Positions 42,925 through 50,850 of a stretch of DNA of 64,000 nucleotides are shown here, in pieces (position 1 is the first letter of the stretch; every line of letters begins with the position of its first letter). A model generated the notes under the pieces. The model saw only the letters and a list, made by a program, of their open reading frames with translations, was not told the DNA's origin and made no database searches. Both the position numbers and the translations under genes were made by a program. The stretch is from the NCBI RefSeq assembly GCF_004343155.1, contig NZ_SMDC01000006.1:143513-207512 (forward strand), written 5' to 3'. The DNA is from Marichromatium gracile (lineage in GTDB: Bacteria; Pseudomonadota; Gammaproteobacteria; Chromatiales; Chromatiaceae).

Positions 42925-43081
42925 GGGTTGACGCAACCGTTCCTTCTAATCGTGGTGTGGGGCGTCTGCTGGAGACTGTGCCTGGCGTACCGGTCGTTGC
43001 GGGGGCGGCGGACCCCGCTTGCGGGATCGACCGGGGCGTGACCGTGTCTCGTACCCGCGACGACAGGCGAGGGCGATACGA

Positions 43082-43975
43082 TTATACCGTCCACAAATCG
43101 GGGTTGACCCGGTCGGTGTAACGGATCCGCAACAATTCACGTGCCCGCCCTTCTTGAGCGGCGGGTGCGAAGGCCATTCTGTTGTGCAGCACATTGTTGC
43201 TGATCAGTCCCTCGCCAGCGGCCATTCTGTGGGTGAATGTGAAGACAGTCTCGCGCGAAAACAACTCGTCGAGCGCGGCGCGGGCGGCGGCGGTCTCCGG
43301 GGTGTCGCGCCAGCACACGTTGCGGCGACGTGCCGAGTAACGCATGTGCAGCCGACCTTGCTGGATCGAGAACACCGGTCCCCGGCTCTCGGCGCGCTGC
43401 ACCCGCCCGTCGATCACGTGGGCGGGGATGGCGAGCGCCTCGGGGTGCATCAGCGCGGCGATGTGGTCTGGCGAGGCGTCGCGCAGCCGGATATAGGCGA
43501 TCTCGGGATCGAGCAGCTGGTTCTCGCCACCCTCCCGTGCGGGGTGGAGGCAGAACAGCATCCAGGCCCGTACCTGCTGCCCGGGCGGGTTGTAATAACC
43601 GTCGGTGTGCCAGTTCAGTGCCCGCTCGGTATAAGGAATGTAGTCGCCGCGTCCATCCCCCGGGCCGTCGGTCGGGGTGATCCGGCTCACCGCCCTGGCG
43701 TCGGCGAAGTGGTTGGCCTCGGTGCGGCGCAGCCCGAGCGCGCGCCCGAGCGCCAGCAGCGATTCGGCCCCGAGCTGCTCGGGTGCGCAGCTGACCAGCG
43801 CCATGCCGTCGCTGGCGATCCGTGCGCCGATGGCCGCGAGTTCGGCGCGGCTGGGCGCCGCCGGCTGCTGTACCCGTACCCGCAGGCGTGCCGCGCTCGG
43901 CGCCGGGCGCGCGAGCCTCACCGCGCGCCAGCGCTGGTAGGTCGACTCATCCGTCAGCGAGAAGGGATTGGACAT
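43082..43975 (-). CDS. TauD/TfdA-family Fe(II)/2-oxoglutarate dioxygenase
   Basis: A 297-aa enzyme. The iron-binding triad is H123 and D125 in NWHTDGYYNP, and H265 in NNVLHNR. PGQQVRAWMLFCLHPA and GGENQLLDPE follow the HxD motif as in TauD-like clavaminate synthases. The substrate is unknown; sulfonates or gamma-butyrobetaine-like compounds are possible. It is divergent from dsrA with a 365-base AT-rich gap, so the two may share control. It separates the Cas6/RspA set from the dsr cluster. Confidence 0.85.
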   Translation of the reverse strand: MSNPFSLTDESTYQRWRAVRLARPAPSAARLRVRVQQPAAPSRAELAAIGARIASDGMALVSCAPEQLGAESLLALGRALGLRRTEANHFADARAVSRITPTDGPGDGRGDYIPYTERALNWHTDGYYNPPGQQVRAWMLFCLHPAREGGENQLLDPEIAYIRLRDASPDHIAALMHPEALAIPAHVIDGRVQRAESRGPVFSIQQGRLHMRYSARRRNVCWRDTPETAAARAALDELFSRETVFTFTHRMAAGEGLISNNVLHNRMAFAPAAQEGRARELLRIRYTDRVNPDLWTV

Positions 43976-44340
43976 GAGGTTTTTTTATCAGTAAGTTCTT
44001 ATATTATTCAATCTTTATCCGAGCCTAACAGCTGTGGGGATTGCATGCAGCCGTCGTGTCGAGTGCGTTGGGACGAACGGTGGGGACCTATCCCGAAAGG
44101 GATAGACGGAGGCCCCGCATCCACCCCGATCGTGGAGTGTGCGGCCACGCGAGCGCCCGGTACAGTGATGCTCAGACGATGGAGTTCCCGAGATCGACAG
44201 GGTCTCGGTTCCGAGGGCCCATCCTCGCCACAGACGCGACGCGATGCATCGAGCCGCCGCTCGCAGCGGCCTTGAGGGGGACCGGTTCGATCTCGCACGC
44301 ACGCCACTTTCCTGGTTCACAGCGTAGGAGAGACAGCGCA
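43976..44340. promoter_or_regulatory. divergent control region upstream of dsrA
   Basis: 365 bases between the TauD-like gene and dsrA. Bases 43978-44025 are strikingly AT-rich for this genome (T-run, TTATATTATT), suiting a divergent promoter region. From there to dsrA lies a long leader of about 310 bases with no supported gene. AGGAGAG lies 7 to 13 bases before dsrA. The exact -35/-10 boxes were not resolved. Confidence 0.5.
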
Positions 44341-45594
44341 ATGTCCATCGATAAGCACTCCACCCCGATGCTCGATCAGCTCGAGAGCGGGCCCTGGCCG
44401 AGCTTCATCTCCGGGATCAAGCGGTTGCGCGATCAGCACCCGGAAAACCGCATCAACGCCATGGCCAATGACCTGCTCGGTCAACTCGAGCACTCCTACG
44501 AGACCCGCAAGGGGTACTGGAAGGGCGGCACCGTCTCGGTCTACGGCTATGGCGGCGGCATCATTCCGCGCTTCTCCGAGGTCGGCAAGGCGTTCCCCAG
44601 CTCCAAGGAATTCCATACCCTGCGGGTACAGCCGCCGGCGGGCAACCATTACTCCACCGCGATGCTGCGCCAGCTCGCCGACAGCTGGGAGAAGTGGGGC
44701 TCGGGGCTGGTCACCTTCCACGGTCAGACCGGCAACATCATGTTCATCGGCTCGAGCACCGAGAACACCCAGCACTTCTTCGACGAGATCAACGACTACG
44801 GCTGGGACCTCGGCGGCGCCGGTCCCTGCGTGCGCACCGCGATGTCCTGCATCGGCGCGGCGCGCTGCGAGATGTCCTGCACCAACGAGCTCAAGGCGCA
44901 CCGGCTGCTGGTCAACAACTTCACCGACGACGTGCATCGTCCGGCCTTGCCCTACAAGTTCAAGTTCAAGATCTCGGGCTGCGCCAACGACTGTCAGAAC
45001 GCCATCGAGCGCTCCGACTTCGCGGTGATCGGCACCTGGCGCGACGACATGAAGGTCGACCAGGACGAGGTCCGCCGTTATGTCGCAGAGAAGGGCCGGC
45101 AGTACTACATCGACAACGTCATCACCCGCTGTCCGACCCAGGCGCTCTCGCTCAACGACGACGATACCCTCGCCGTCGACAACCGCGACTGCGTGCGCTG
45201 CATGCACTGTCTCAACGTCATGCCCAAGGCGCTGCACCCCGGCGACGATCGCGGCGTGACCATCCTCGTCGGCGGCAAGCGTACCCTCAAGATCGGTGAC
45301 CTGATGGGCACCGTGATCGTGCCCTTCAAGAAGCTCGACACCGAGGAGGATTACGCGTCGCTGGTCGAGCTGGCCGAGACCATCATCGACTTCTGGGCCG
45401 AGAACGGGCTCGAGCACGAGCGCTGCGGCGAGATGATCGAGCGCATCGGTCTGGCCAACTTCCTCGAGGGCATCGGTATCGAGCCCGATCCCAACATGCT
45501 CAACCATCCGCGTCAGAGCTCCTATGTGCGCATGGACGGCTGGGATCAGGCCGCCGAGGCCTGGTTCGAGCGTCAGGCCGAGGCGGCGGGCTGA
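44341..45594 (+). CDS. dsrA: reverse-type dissimilatory sulfite reductase alpha subunit DsrA
   Basis: Sirohaem/[4Fe-4S] subunit of rDsrAB, which oxidises sulfur bound to DsrC to sulfite in the cytoplasm. The 417-aa product has the sirohaem-[4Fe-4S] cysteines in SCIGAARCEMSC and ISGCANDCQN. It also has a ferredoxin-type insert with CPTQAL and CVRCMHCLNVMPKAL. The length and RYVAEKGRQYYIDN segments fit the oxidative type of purple sulfur bacteria. The start at 44341 follows AGGAGAG. First gene of a long cluster on the plus strand, with dsrB starting 71 bases later. Confidence 0.98.
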   Translation: MSIDKHSTPMLDQLESGPWPSFISGIKRLRDQHPENRINAMANDLLGQLEHSYETRKGYWKGGTVSVYGYGGGIIPRFSEVGKAFPSSKEFHTLRVQPPAGNHYSTAMLRQLADSWEKWGSGLVTFHGQTGNIMFIGSSTENTQHFFDEINDYGWDLGGAGPCVRTAMSCIGAARCEMSCTNELKAHRLLVNNFTDDVHRPALPYKFKFKISGCANDCQNAIERSDFAVIGTWRDDMKVDQDEVRRYVAEKGRQYYIDNVITRCPTQALSLNDDDTLAVDNRDCVRCMHCLNVMPKALHPGDDRGVTILVGGKRTLKIGDLMGTVIVPFKKLDTEEDYASLVELAETIIDFWAENGLEHERCGEMIERIGLANFLEGIGIEPDPNMLNHPRQSSYVRMDGWDQAAEAWFERQAEAAG

Positions 45595-45665
45595 GCGGCG
45601 AGGTCGCGGCCCGTGCCGGGTCGCGCACGAGCGATGGCTGACTGAGACAACTGGAGGACAAGGCA

Positions 45666-46736
45666 ATGGCCGACATGCGCGAGCCGATCGAATCCGGATG
45701 CCCGGATCCCTGGCAGTACATGCATCCGGTGATGCGCAAGAACTTCGGGCAGTGGAAGTACCACGAGCACCCGCGTCCCGGCGTGCTGCTGCACGTGGCC
45801 TACAACGGTGATCGGGTGTGGACGGTCAAGGCCGGCACCCAGCGCATCCTCGACGTCTTCACCCTGCGCAAGCTGTGCGACATCGGCGACACCTTCGCCG
45901 AGGGTCACGTGCACTTCACCCTGCGCTCGAACATCGAGTACCTGGTGACCGACGAGTCCAAGGTCACGCCGCTGATCGAGGCCCTGGAGGACGCCGGCTT
46001 CATCGTCGGCGGCACCCAGAACTCGGTGACCATGATCTCCCACACCCAGGGCTGGCTGCACTGCGACATCCCCGGCACCGACGCCTCGGGCGTGGTCAAG
46101 GCGATGATGGACGAGCTGGTCGAGGAGTTCCGCAACACCAACATGCCCAACCGGGTGCACATCACCACCTCCTGCTGCCAGATCAACTGCGGCGGTCAGG
46201 GCGATATCGCGATCAACGTCCAGCACACCAAGCCGCCGAAGATCAATCACGACCTGGTGGCCAACGTCTGCGAGCGCCCCTCGGTGGTGGCCCGCTGTCC
46301 GGTGGCGGCGATCCGCCCGGCGATGGTCAACGGCAAGCCCTCGCTGGAGGTCGACGAGCGCAAGTGCATCTGCTGCGGCGCCTGCTATCCGCCCTGTCCG
46401 CCGATGCAGATCAACGACGCCGAGCACACCAAGCTCGCCATCTGGGTCGGCGGCAGCCACTCCAACGCGCGCAGCAAGCCGAGCTTCCAGAAACTGGTCG
46501 CCGCCGGCATCCCCAACAACCCGCCGCGCTGGCCCGAGGCCACGGCCATCGTCAAGCGTATCCTCAAGGCCTACAAGGAGGGCGCGCGCGACTGGGAGCG
46601 GATCAACGAGTGGATCGAGCGCATCGGCTGGCCGCGCTTCTTCGAGGAGGTCGAGCTACCCTTCACCAAGTATCACATCGATACCTGGCGCGGCTCGCGG
46701 GCGAGCTTCAACAGCTCCTCCTACATCCGTTTCTGA
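45666..46736 (+). CDS. dsrB: reverse-type dissimilatory sulfite reductase beta subunit DsrB
   Basis: A 356-aa partner of DsrA. The sirohaem/cluster-binding region reads HITTSCCQINCGGQGDIA, then CPVAAIRP. The ferredoxin domain is CICCGACYPPCPPMQ. GGAGG precedes the ATG at 45666. In the alpha2beta2 enzyme this subunit holds the active sirohaem. dsrE starts 36 bases after the stop. Confidence 0.98.
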   Translation: MADMREPIESGCPDPWQYMHPVMRKNFGQWKYHEHPRPGVLLHVAYNGDRVWTVKAGTQRILDVFTLRKLCDIGDTFAEGHVHFTLRSNIEYLVTDESKVTPLIEALEDAGFIVGGTQNSVTMISHTQGWLHCDIPGTDASGVVKAMMDELVEEFRNTNMPNRVHITTSCCQINCGGQGDIAINVQHTKPPKINHDLVANVCERPSVVARCPVAAIRPAMVNGKPSLEVDERKCICCGACYPPCPPMQINDAEHTKLAIWVGGSHSNARSKPSFQKLVAAGIPNNPPRWPEATAIVKRILKAYKEGARDWERINEWIERIGWPRFFEEVELPFTKYHIDTWRGSRASFNSSSYIRF

Positions 46737-46772
46737 GGCCGTGCGGCCCCATCCACTCCGAGCGAGGACGTC

Positions 46773-47165
46773 ATGAAGTTCGCTCTACAGATCAACGAAG
46801 GACCCTATCAGCACCAGGCCGCCGACTCGGCCTATCACTTCGCCCGGGCGGCATTGGAGAAGGGACACGAGATCTTCCGCGTGTTCTTCTATCACGACGG
46901 TGTCAACAACGCGACGCGCTTGACCACCCCGCCGCAGGACGACCGCCATATCGTCAACCGCTGGGCCGAGCTCGCCGAGCAGCACGACCTCGATCTGGTG
47001 GTGTGCGTGGCCGCGGCGCAGCGTCGCGGCATCGTCGACGAGGGCGAGGCCAAGCGCAACGGCAAGGATGCCACCAACATCCACCCCAGGTTCCGCATCT
47101 CGGGTCTCGGGCAGCTGGTCGAGGCGGCGATCGCCGCCGACCGGCTGGTGGTCTTCGGCGACTAG
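46773..47165 (+). CDS. dsrE: DsrE subunit of sulfurtransferase DsrEFH
   Basis: A 130-aa subunit of the hexameric DsrE2F2H2 sulfurtransferase, which passes sulfur to DsrC. The active cysteine C78 in LVVCVAAAQRRG is present. It is related to TusD. Start at 46773; dsrF begins 12 bases after the stop. Confidence 0.97.
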   Translation: MKFALQINEGPYQHQAADSAYHFARAALEKGHEIFRVFFYHDGVNNATRLTTPPQDDRHIVNRWAELAEQHDLDLVVCVAAAQRRGIVDEGEAKRNGKDATNIHPRFRISGLGQLVEAAIAADRLVVFGD

Positions 47166-47177
47166 GGGGAGGAGACG

Positions 47178-47588
47178 ATGTCTGAAACCGTGAAACAATT
47201 CCTCTATCTCAACCGCAAGGCCCCCTACGGCACCATCTACGCCTGGGAGGCGCTCGAGGTGGTGCTGATCGGCGCCGCCTTCGATCAGGACGTCGGGGTG
47301 ATGTTCCTCGACGACGGGGTCTATCAACTGGTCAAGGGCCAGGATCCCCGCGAGATCGGCATGAAGAACTTCTCGCCCACCTTCCGCACCCTCGGCGACT
47401 ACGAGGTCGGGCGGATCTATGTCGACGGTGAGTCGCTCGCCGCGCGCGGTCTCACCCGCGAGGATCTGGTCGAGATCGCCTGGGAGGATCCGGAGACCGA
47501 GGAGGAGGTCGACAACATCGTCGAGGTGGTCGACCGCACCCGGGCGCGGGCGCTGATGGACGAGGCCGATGTGGTCTTCAGCTTCTGA
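47178..47588 (+). CDS. dsrF: DsrF subunit of sulfurtransferase DsrEFH
   Basis: A 136-aa TusC-related subunit (APYGTIYAWEALEVVLIGAAF). No cysteine occurs anywhere in the protein. Position 40, which I recall as Cys in Allochromatium vinosum DsrF, is Gly (DQDVGVMF). The protein is otherwise full-length with a normal VVFSF end, so it should still build the hexamer; transfer then relies on DsrE C78 and DsrH C20. AGGGGGAGG lies 7-10 bases upstream. Confidence 0.96.
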   Translation: MSETVKQFLYLNRKAPYGTIYAWEALEVVLIGAAFDQDVGVMFLDDGVYQLVKGQDPREIGMKNFSPTFRTLGDYEVGRIYVDGESLAARGLTREDLVEIAWEDPETEEEVDNIVEVVDRTRARALMDEADVVFSF

Positions 47589-47681
47589 GTCGGCGCCGGT
47601 CGCCGGGGGGAGACCGGCCCCGTCGTCGTATCCATGTATCGCGGGGGCGGCCGTTGCGGGCGTCTCCGGCAAGGGGGACGC

Positions 47682-47990
47682 ATGAGCATCCTGCATACCG
47701 TCAACAAGTCACCGTTCGAGCGCAATTCGCTAGAATCCTGTGTGCAATTCGCCAGCGATGGCGCGGCCGTCCTGCTGTTCGAGGACGGCGTCTACGCGGC
47801 CCTCGCCGGGACCGGCGCGGAGTCACGGGTTCGCGAGGCACTCGGCAGACTCAGGCTCTACGTGCTCGGGCCCGACCTCAAGGCGCGCGGATTGTCCGAG
47901 GATCGCATCATCGAGGGAATCGGCGTCGTGGACTACGCCGGCTTCGTGGATCTCGCCGCGGAGCACGACAAGGTCCAGGCCTGGTTGTAA
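47682..47990 (+). CDS. dsrH: DsrH subunit of sulfurtransferase DsrEFH
   Basis: A 102-aa TusB-related subunit. C20 in SLESCVQF is the conserved cysteine. AAGGGGGACGC precedes the ATG at 47682; the open frame from 47634 lacks a comparable site. It completes the DsrEFH hexamer. dsrC follows after 33 bases. Confidence 0.95.
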   Translation: MSILHTVNKSPFERNSLESCVQFASDGAAVLLFEDGVYAALAGTGAESRVREALGRLRLYVLGPDLKARGLSEDRIIEGIGVVDYAGFVDLAAEHDKVQAWL

Positions 47991-48023
47991 CTCAATTCAC
48001 GCACCGAAGAAGGAGACATCACC

Positions 48024-48362
48024 ATGTCCGACACCATCGAAGTTGACGGCAAACAACTGGCCGTGGACGAGGAGGGCTACCTGGCCGACCTCAACGACTG
48101 GGTGCCCGCGGTGGCCGACGTGATGGCCAAGCAGGACAACCTGGAGTTGAGCGAGGAACACTGGGACATCATCAACTTCCTGCGCGAGTACTACGAGGAG
48201 TACCAGATCGCTCCCGCGGTGCGCGTGCTGACCAAGGCCGTGGGTAAGAAGCTCGGCAAGGAGAAGGGCAACAGCAAGTATCTCTACAGCCTCTTCCCCT
48301 ACGGGCCGGCCAAGCAGGCCTGCCGCTTCGCCGGGCTGCCCAAGCCGACCGGCTGCGTCTGA
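48024..48362 (+). CDS. dsrC: sulfur-carrier protein DsrC
   Basis: A 112-aa sulfur carrier. The two redox cysteines are C100 (KQACRFAG) and the penultimate C111 (TGCV). DsrC receives persulfide from DsrEFH and presents it to DsrAB; the trisulfide/disulfide form is recycled by DsrMKJOP. GAAGGAG precedes the ATG. A very stable hairpin (48372-48395) follows the stop and may set higher expression of dsrC than of dsrM. A cysteine-free paralogue is encoded at 40881. Confidence 0.98.
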   Translation: MSDTIEVDGKQLAVDEEGYLADLNDWVPAVADVMAKQDNLELSEEHWDIINFLREYYEEYQIAPAVRVLTKAVGKKLGKEKGNSKYLYSLFPYGPAKQACRFAGLPKPTGCV

Positions 48363-48371
48363 GTCCGATGT

Positions 48372-48395
48372 CCGGGGCGGGTGCGCCCGCCCCGG
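48372..48395 (+). other. strong hairpin between dsrC and dsrM
   Basis: CCGGGGCGGG (48372-48381) and CCCGCCCCGG (48386-48395) form a perfect 10-bp GC stem with a TGCG loop, 10 bases after the dsrC stop. No T-run follows. It is a candidate attenuator or 3' stabiliser that would uncouple dsrC level from the membrane-complex genes. Confidence 0.6.
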
Positions 48396-48472
48396 CGTCG
48401 ACGGACGGCGTCGGGCGACCGGCGACGTCTCTCCGGCAACCGCAGAGAGATCACCCTAAAGGGAGCGGAAGT

Positions 48473-49234
48473 ATGGCGTTCCTGACCCATTTCTACGCCG
48501 TCCTGTTCTATGTCGCCGCCTTCGTGCTGGTCTCCGGCCTGGTCGTCAAGGTGGTGCGCTATGCCCGCACCCCGGCCCCGCTGAAGATCCCCACCACCCC
48601 GGCGCCGACCAGCCGCAGCGGCGTGGCGCTACGCATGACCCGCGAGGTGGTGCTGTTCGAGAGCCTGTTCCGCGGCAACAAATGGACCTGGATCTTCGGC
48701 TGGATCTTCCACTTCGGACTGTTCCTGGTCACCCTGCGTCACCTGCGTTATTTCATCGAGCCGGTGTGGGCGCCGATCGCCCTGGTCCAGCCCTTCGGCA
48801 TCTATGGCGGGATCGCCATGGTCATCGGGCTGATCGGGTTGTGGGCGCGTCGCTTCCTGGTCGATCGGGTGCGCTATATCTCCTCGACCTCCGATCATCT
48901 GATGCTCGCCCTGCTGGTGCTGATCGGCGCGAGCGGGCTGCTGATGAAGTTCGTCTTCCACACCGACGTGGTCGCCATCAAGAGCTTCTTCCTCGGTCTC
49001 TACGCCCTCGATCCCCAGCCGCTGCCGGCCGATCCGCTGCTGTTGCTGCACCTGCTGCTGGTGGCGCTGCTGATGATCGTCTTCCCCTACAGCAAGCTGC
49101 TCCATGCCCCGGGTCTGTTCTTCAGCCCGACGCGCAACCAGGTCGACGATCCGCGCGAGCGTCGCCACCTCGCGCCCTGGGCGCGAGAACTCGAGCAGCA
49201 GGCGCCCGCCGCGTCGTCCGATCCGCGAGGTTGA
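48473..49234 (+). CDS. dsrM: DsrM, haem b membrane subunit of DsrMKJOP
   Basis: A 253-aa NarI-like cytochrome b subunit with five to six helices. Helix His residues in WIFHFGLFLVTLRHLRYF and LLHLLLVALLMIVFPYSKLLH are likely haem ligands. GGGAGCGG precedes the ATG at 48473. DsrM forms a module with the iron-sulfur protein DsrK, which starts 3 bases after its stop. Confidence 0.95.
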   Translation: MAFLTHFYAVLFYVAAFVLVSGLVVKVVRYARTPAPLKIPTTPAPTSRSGVALRMTREVVLFESLFRGNKWTWIFGWIFHFGLFLVTLRHLRYFIEPVWAPIALVQPFGIYGGIAMVIGLIGLWARRFLVDRVRYISSTSDHLMLALLVLIGASGLLMKFVFHTDVVAIKSFFLGLYALDPQPLPADPLLLLHLLLVALLMIVFPYSKLLHAPGLFFSPTRNQVDDPRERRHLAPWARELEQQAPAASSDPRG

Positions 49235-49237
49235 GCC

Positions 49238-50767
49238 ATGGCCAAGGCAACATTCGACGTCCCCGAGCTGACCCCCTACACCGAGGTGCCCGCGGTTACC
49301 CCGGAGGCCATGGCTCACAGCGCCCCCTTCGTCTCCAAGGCCGAGTTCCAGGCGCCGCTCGGCTTCCCCGGCGAGCTGGTCGAGGACTGGCAGACGCGGG
49401 CGATCGACAAGATGGGCGAGCTGCTCGGCAAGTATCGCTCGCTGCGCGTCTATCTCGACTCCTGCGTCAAGTGCGGGGCCTGTACCGACAAGTGTCACTA
49501 CTTCCTCGGCACCCAGGACCCGAAGAACATGCCGGTGGGCCGCCAGGACCTGATGCGCAAGGTCTATCGGCGCTACTTCACCCTCGGCGGTCGGTTCTTC
49601 CCCAAGCTCGTCGGCGCCGAGGACTTCACCAAGGAGGTGCTCGACGACTGGTACAGCTATTTCCACCAGTGCTCGCAGTGTCGGCGCTGCTCGGTGTTCT
49701 GTCCCTATGGCATCGATACCGCCGAGATCTCGATGGCCGCGCGCGAGATCATGGACAGCATCGGGGTGGGGCAGAAGTACTGCAACGAGATCATCGGCAA
49801 GGTCTACAAGATCGGCAACAACCTCGGCCTGCCCGGCCCGGCGCTGGTCGATACCCTCGAGGGTCTCGAGGAGGACGTCTTCGACGAGACCGGCGTCAAG
49901 GTGCGCTACCCGATCGACGAGGAGGGCGCCGAGATCCTGCTGGTCACCCCCTCGGCCGACTTCTTCGCCGAGCCGCACGTCGACGGGCTGATCGGCTACG
50001 GCAAGGTCTTCCATGCCGCCGGGGTGTCCTGGACGCTGAGTTCGCACGCCTCCGAGGCGGCCAACTTCGGCATGTTCATCGGCTCCTACGACAACATGCG
50101 CCGGGTCGCCCAGCGCATTCGCGAGGCGGCCATCGCGCTCAAGGTCAAGCGCATCGTCTTCGGCGAGTGTGGCCACGCCTGGCGGGTGGCCTACAGCTTC
50201 CTCAACACCCTCGCCGGGCCCTGGGACTTCCTCGACCCGCGCTATCCGGTGCCGCAGCACATCTGCGAGTTCACCCACGACCTGATCGAGCAGGGGCGGC
50301 TGACCTTCGACAAGTCCGAGAACGACGACAAGGTCATCACCTTCCACGACAGCTGCAACGTCGCCCGCGCCTCGCGCATGGGCGAGGTCCCCGGCGGCCA
50401 GTTCGAGATCCCGCGCGCGATCATCCGCGCCACCTGCAATCACTTCTACGACATGGACGAGGACACCATCCGCGACCGCACCTTCTGTTGCGGCGGTGGC
50501 GGCGGGCTGCTCACCGACGACCTCATCGAGCTGCGGGTGAAGGGGGCCAAGCCCCGGCTCGATGCGCTCAACAACGTGATGCAGGAGAAGGGGGTGACGC
50601 ACATGGCGGCGATCTGCGCCATCTGCAAGAGCCAGTTCACCAAGGTGCTGCCCTACTACGGCATGGAGATGGATCAGATCGTCAGTCTCCACCAGCTCGT
50701 CTCCAACGCGATCGTGCTGGAGGGCGGCGAGGACGACGACGAGGAGGACGCGCCCGCGGCGGCCTGA
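49238..50767 (+). CDS. dsrK: DsrK, HdrD-like iron-sulfur subunit
   Basis: A 509-aa cytoplasmic subunit of DsrMKJOP. Two [4Fe-4S] motifs are visible: C76, C79, C82, C86 and C145, C148, C151, C155. Two CCG-type segments follow (FHDSCN and FCCGGGGG), which in HdrD-like proteins bind the noncubane cluster that acts on disulfides. The partner is the DsrC disulfide/trisulfide. An acidic end (EDDDEEDAPAAA) is present. It starts 3 bases after dsrM, so it is coupled. Confidence 0.96.
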   Translation: MAKATFDVPELTPYTEVPAVTPEAMAHSAPFVSKAEFQAPLGFPGELVEDWQTRAIDKMGELLGKYRSLRVYLDSCVKCGACTDKCHYFLGTQDPKNMPVGRQDLMRKVYRRYFTLGGRFFPKLVGAEDFTKEVLDDWYSYFHQCSQCRRCSVFCPYGIDTAEISMAAREIMDSIGVGQKYCNEIIGKVYKIGNNLGLPGPALVDTLEGLEEDVFDETGVKVRYPIDEEGAEILLVTPSADFFAEPHVDGLIGYGKVFHAAGVSWTLSSHASEAANFGMFIGSYDNMRRVAQRIREAAIALKVKRIVFGECGHAWRVAYSFLNTLAGPWDFLDPRYPVPQHICEFTHDLIEQGRLTFDKSENDDKVITFHDSCNVARASRMGEVPGGQFEIPRAIIRATCNHFYDMDEDTIRDRTFCCGGGGGLLTDDLIELRVKGAKPRLDALNNVMQEKGVTHMAAICAICKSQFTKVLPYYGMEMDQIVSLHQLVSNAIVLEGGEDDDEEDAPAAA

Positions 50768-50850
50768 TCCCGGGCCGGCGACGGGACGCGCGCGACAAGA
50801 CACCCGGGTCGGTCATCCGGGGGCAATTCGGTCACTAGAGAGAGAACCCT

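Noticed and set aside
43019..44275. 418-codon plus-strand frame over the TauD-like gene and dsr leader
   Set aside because: The TauD-like protein on the other strand has the iron triad; this frame has no recognisable domain.
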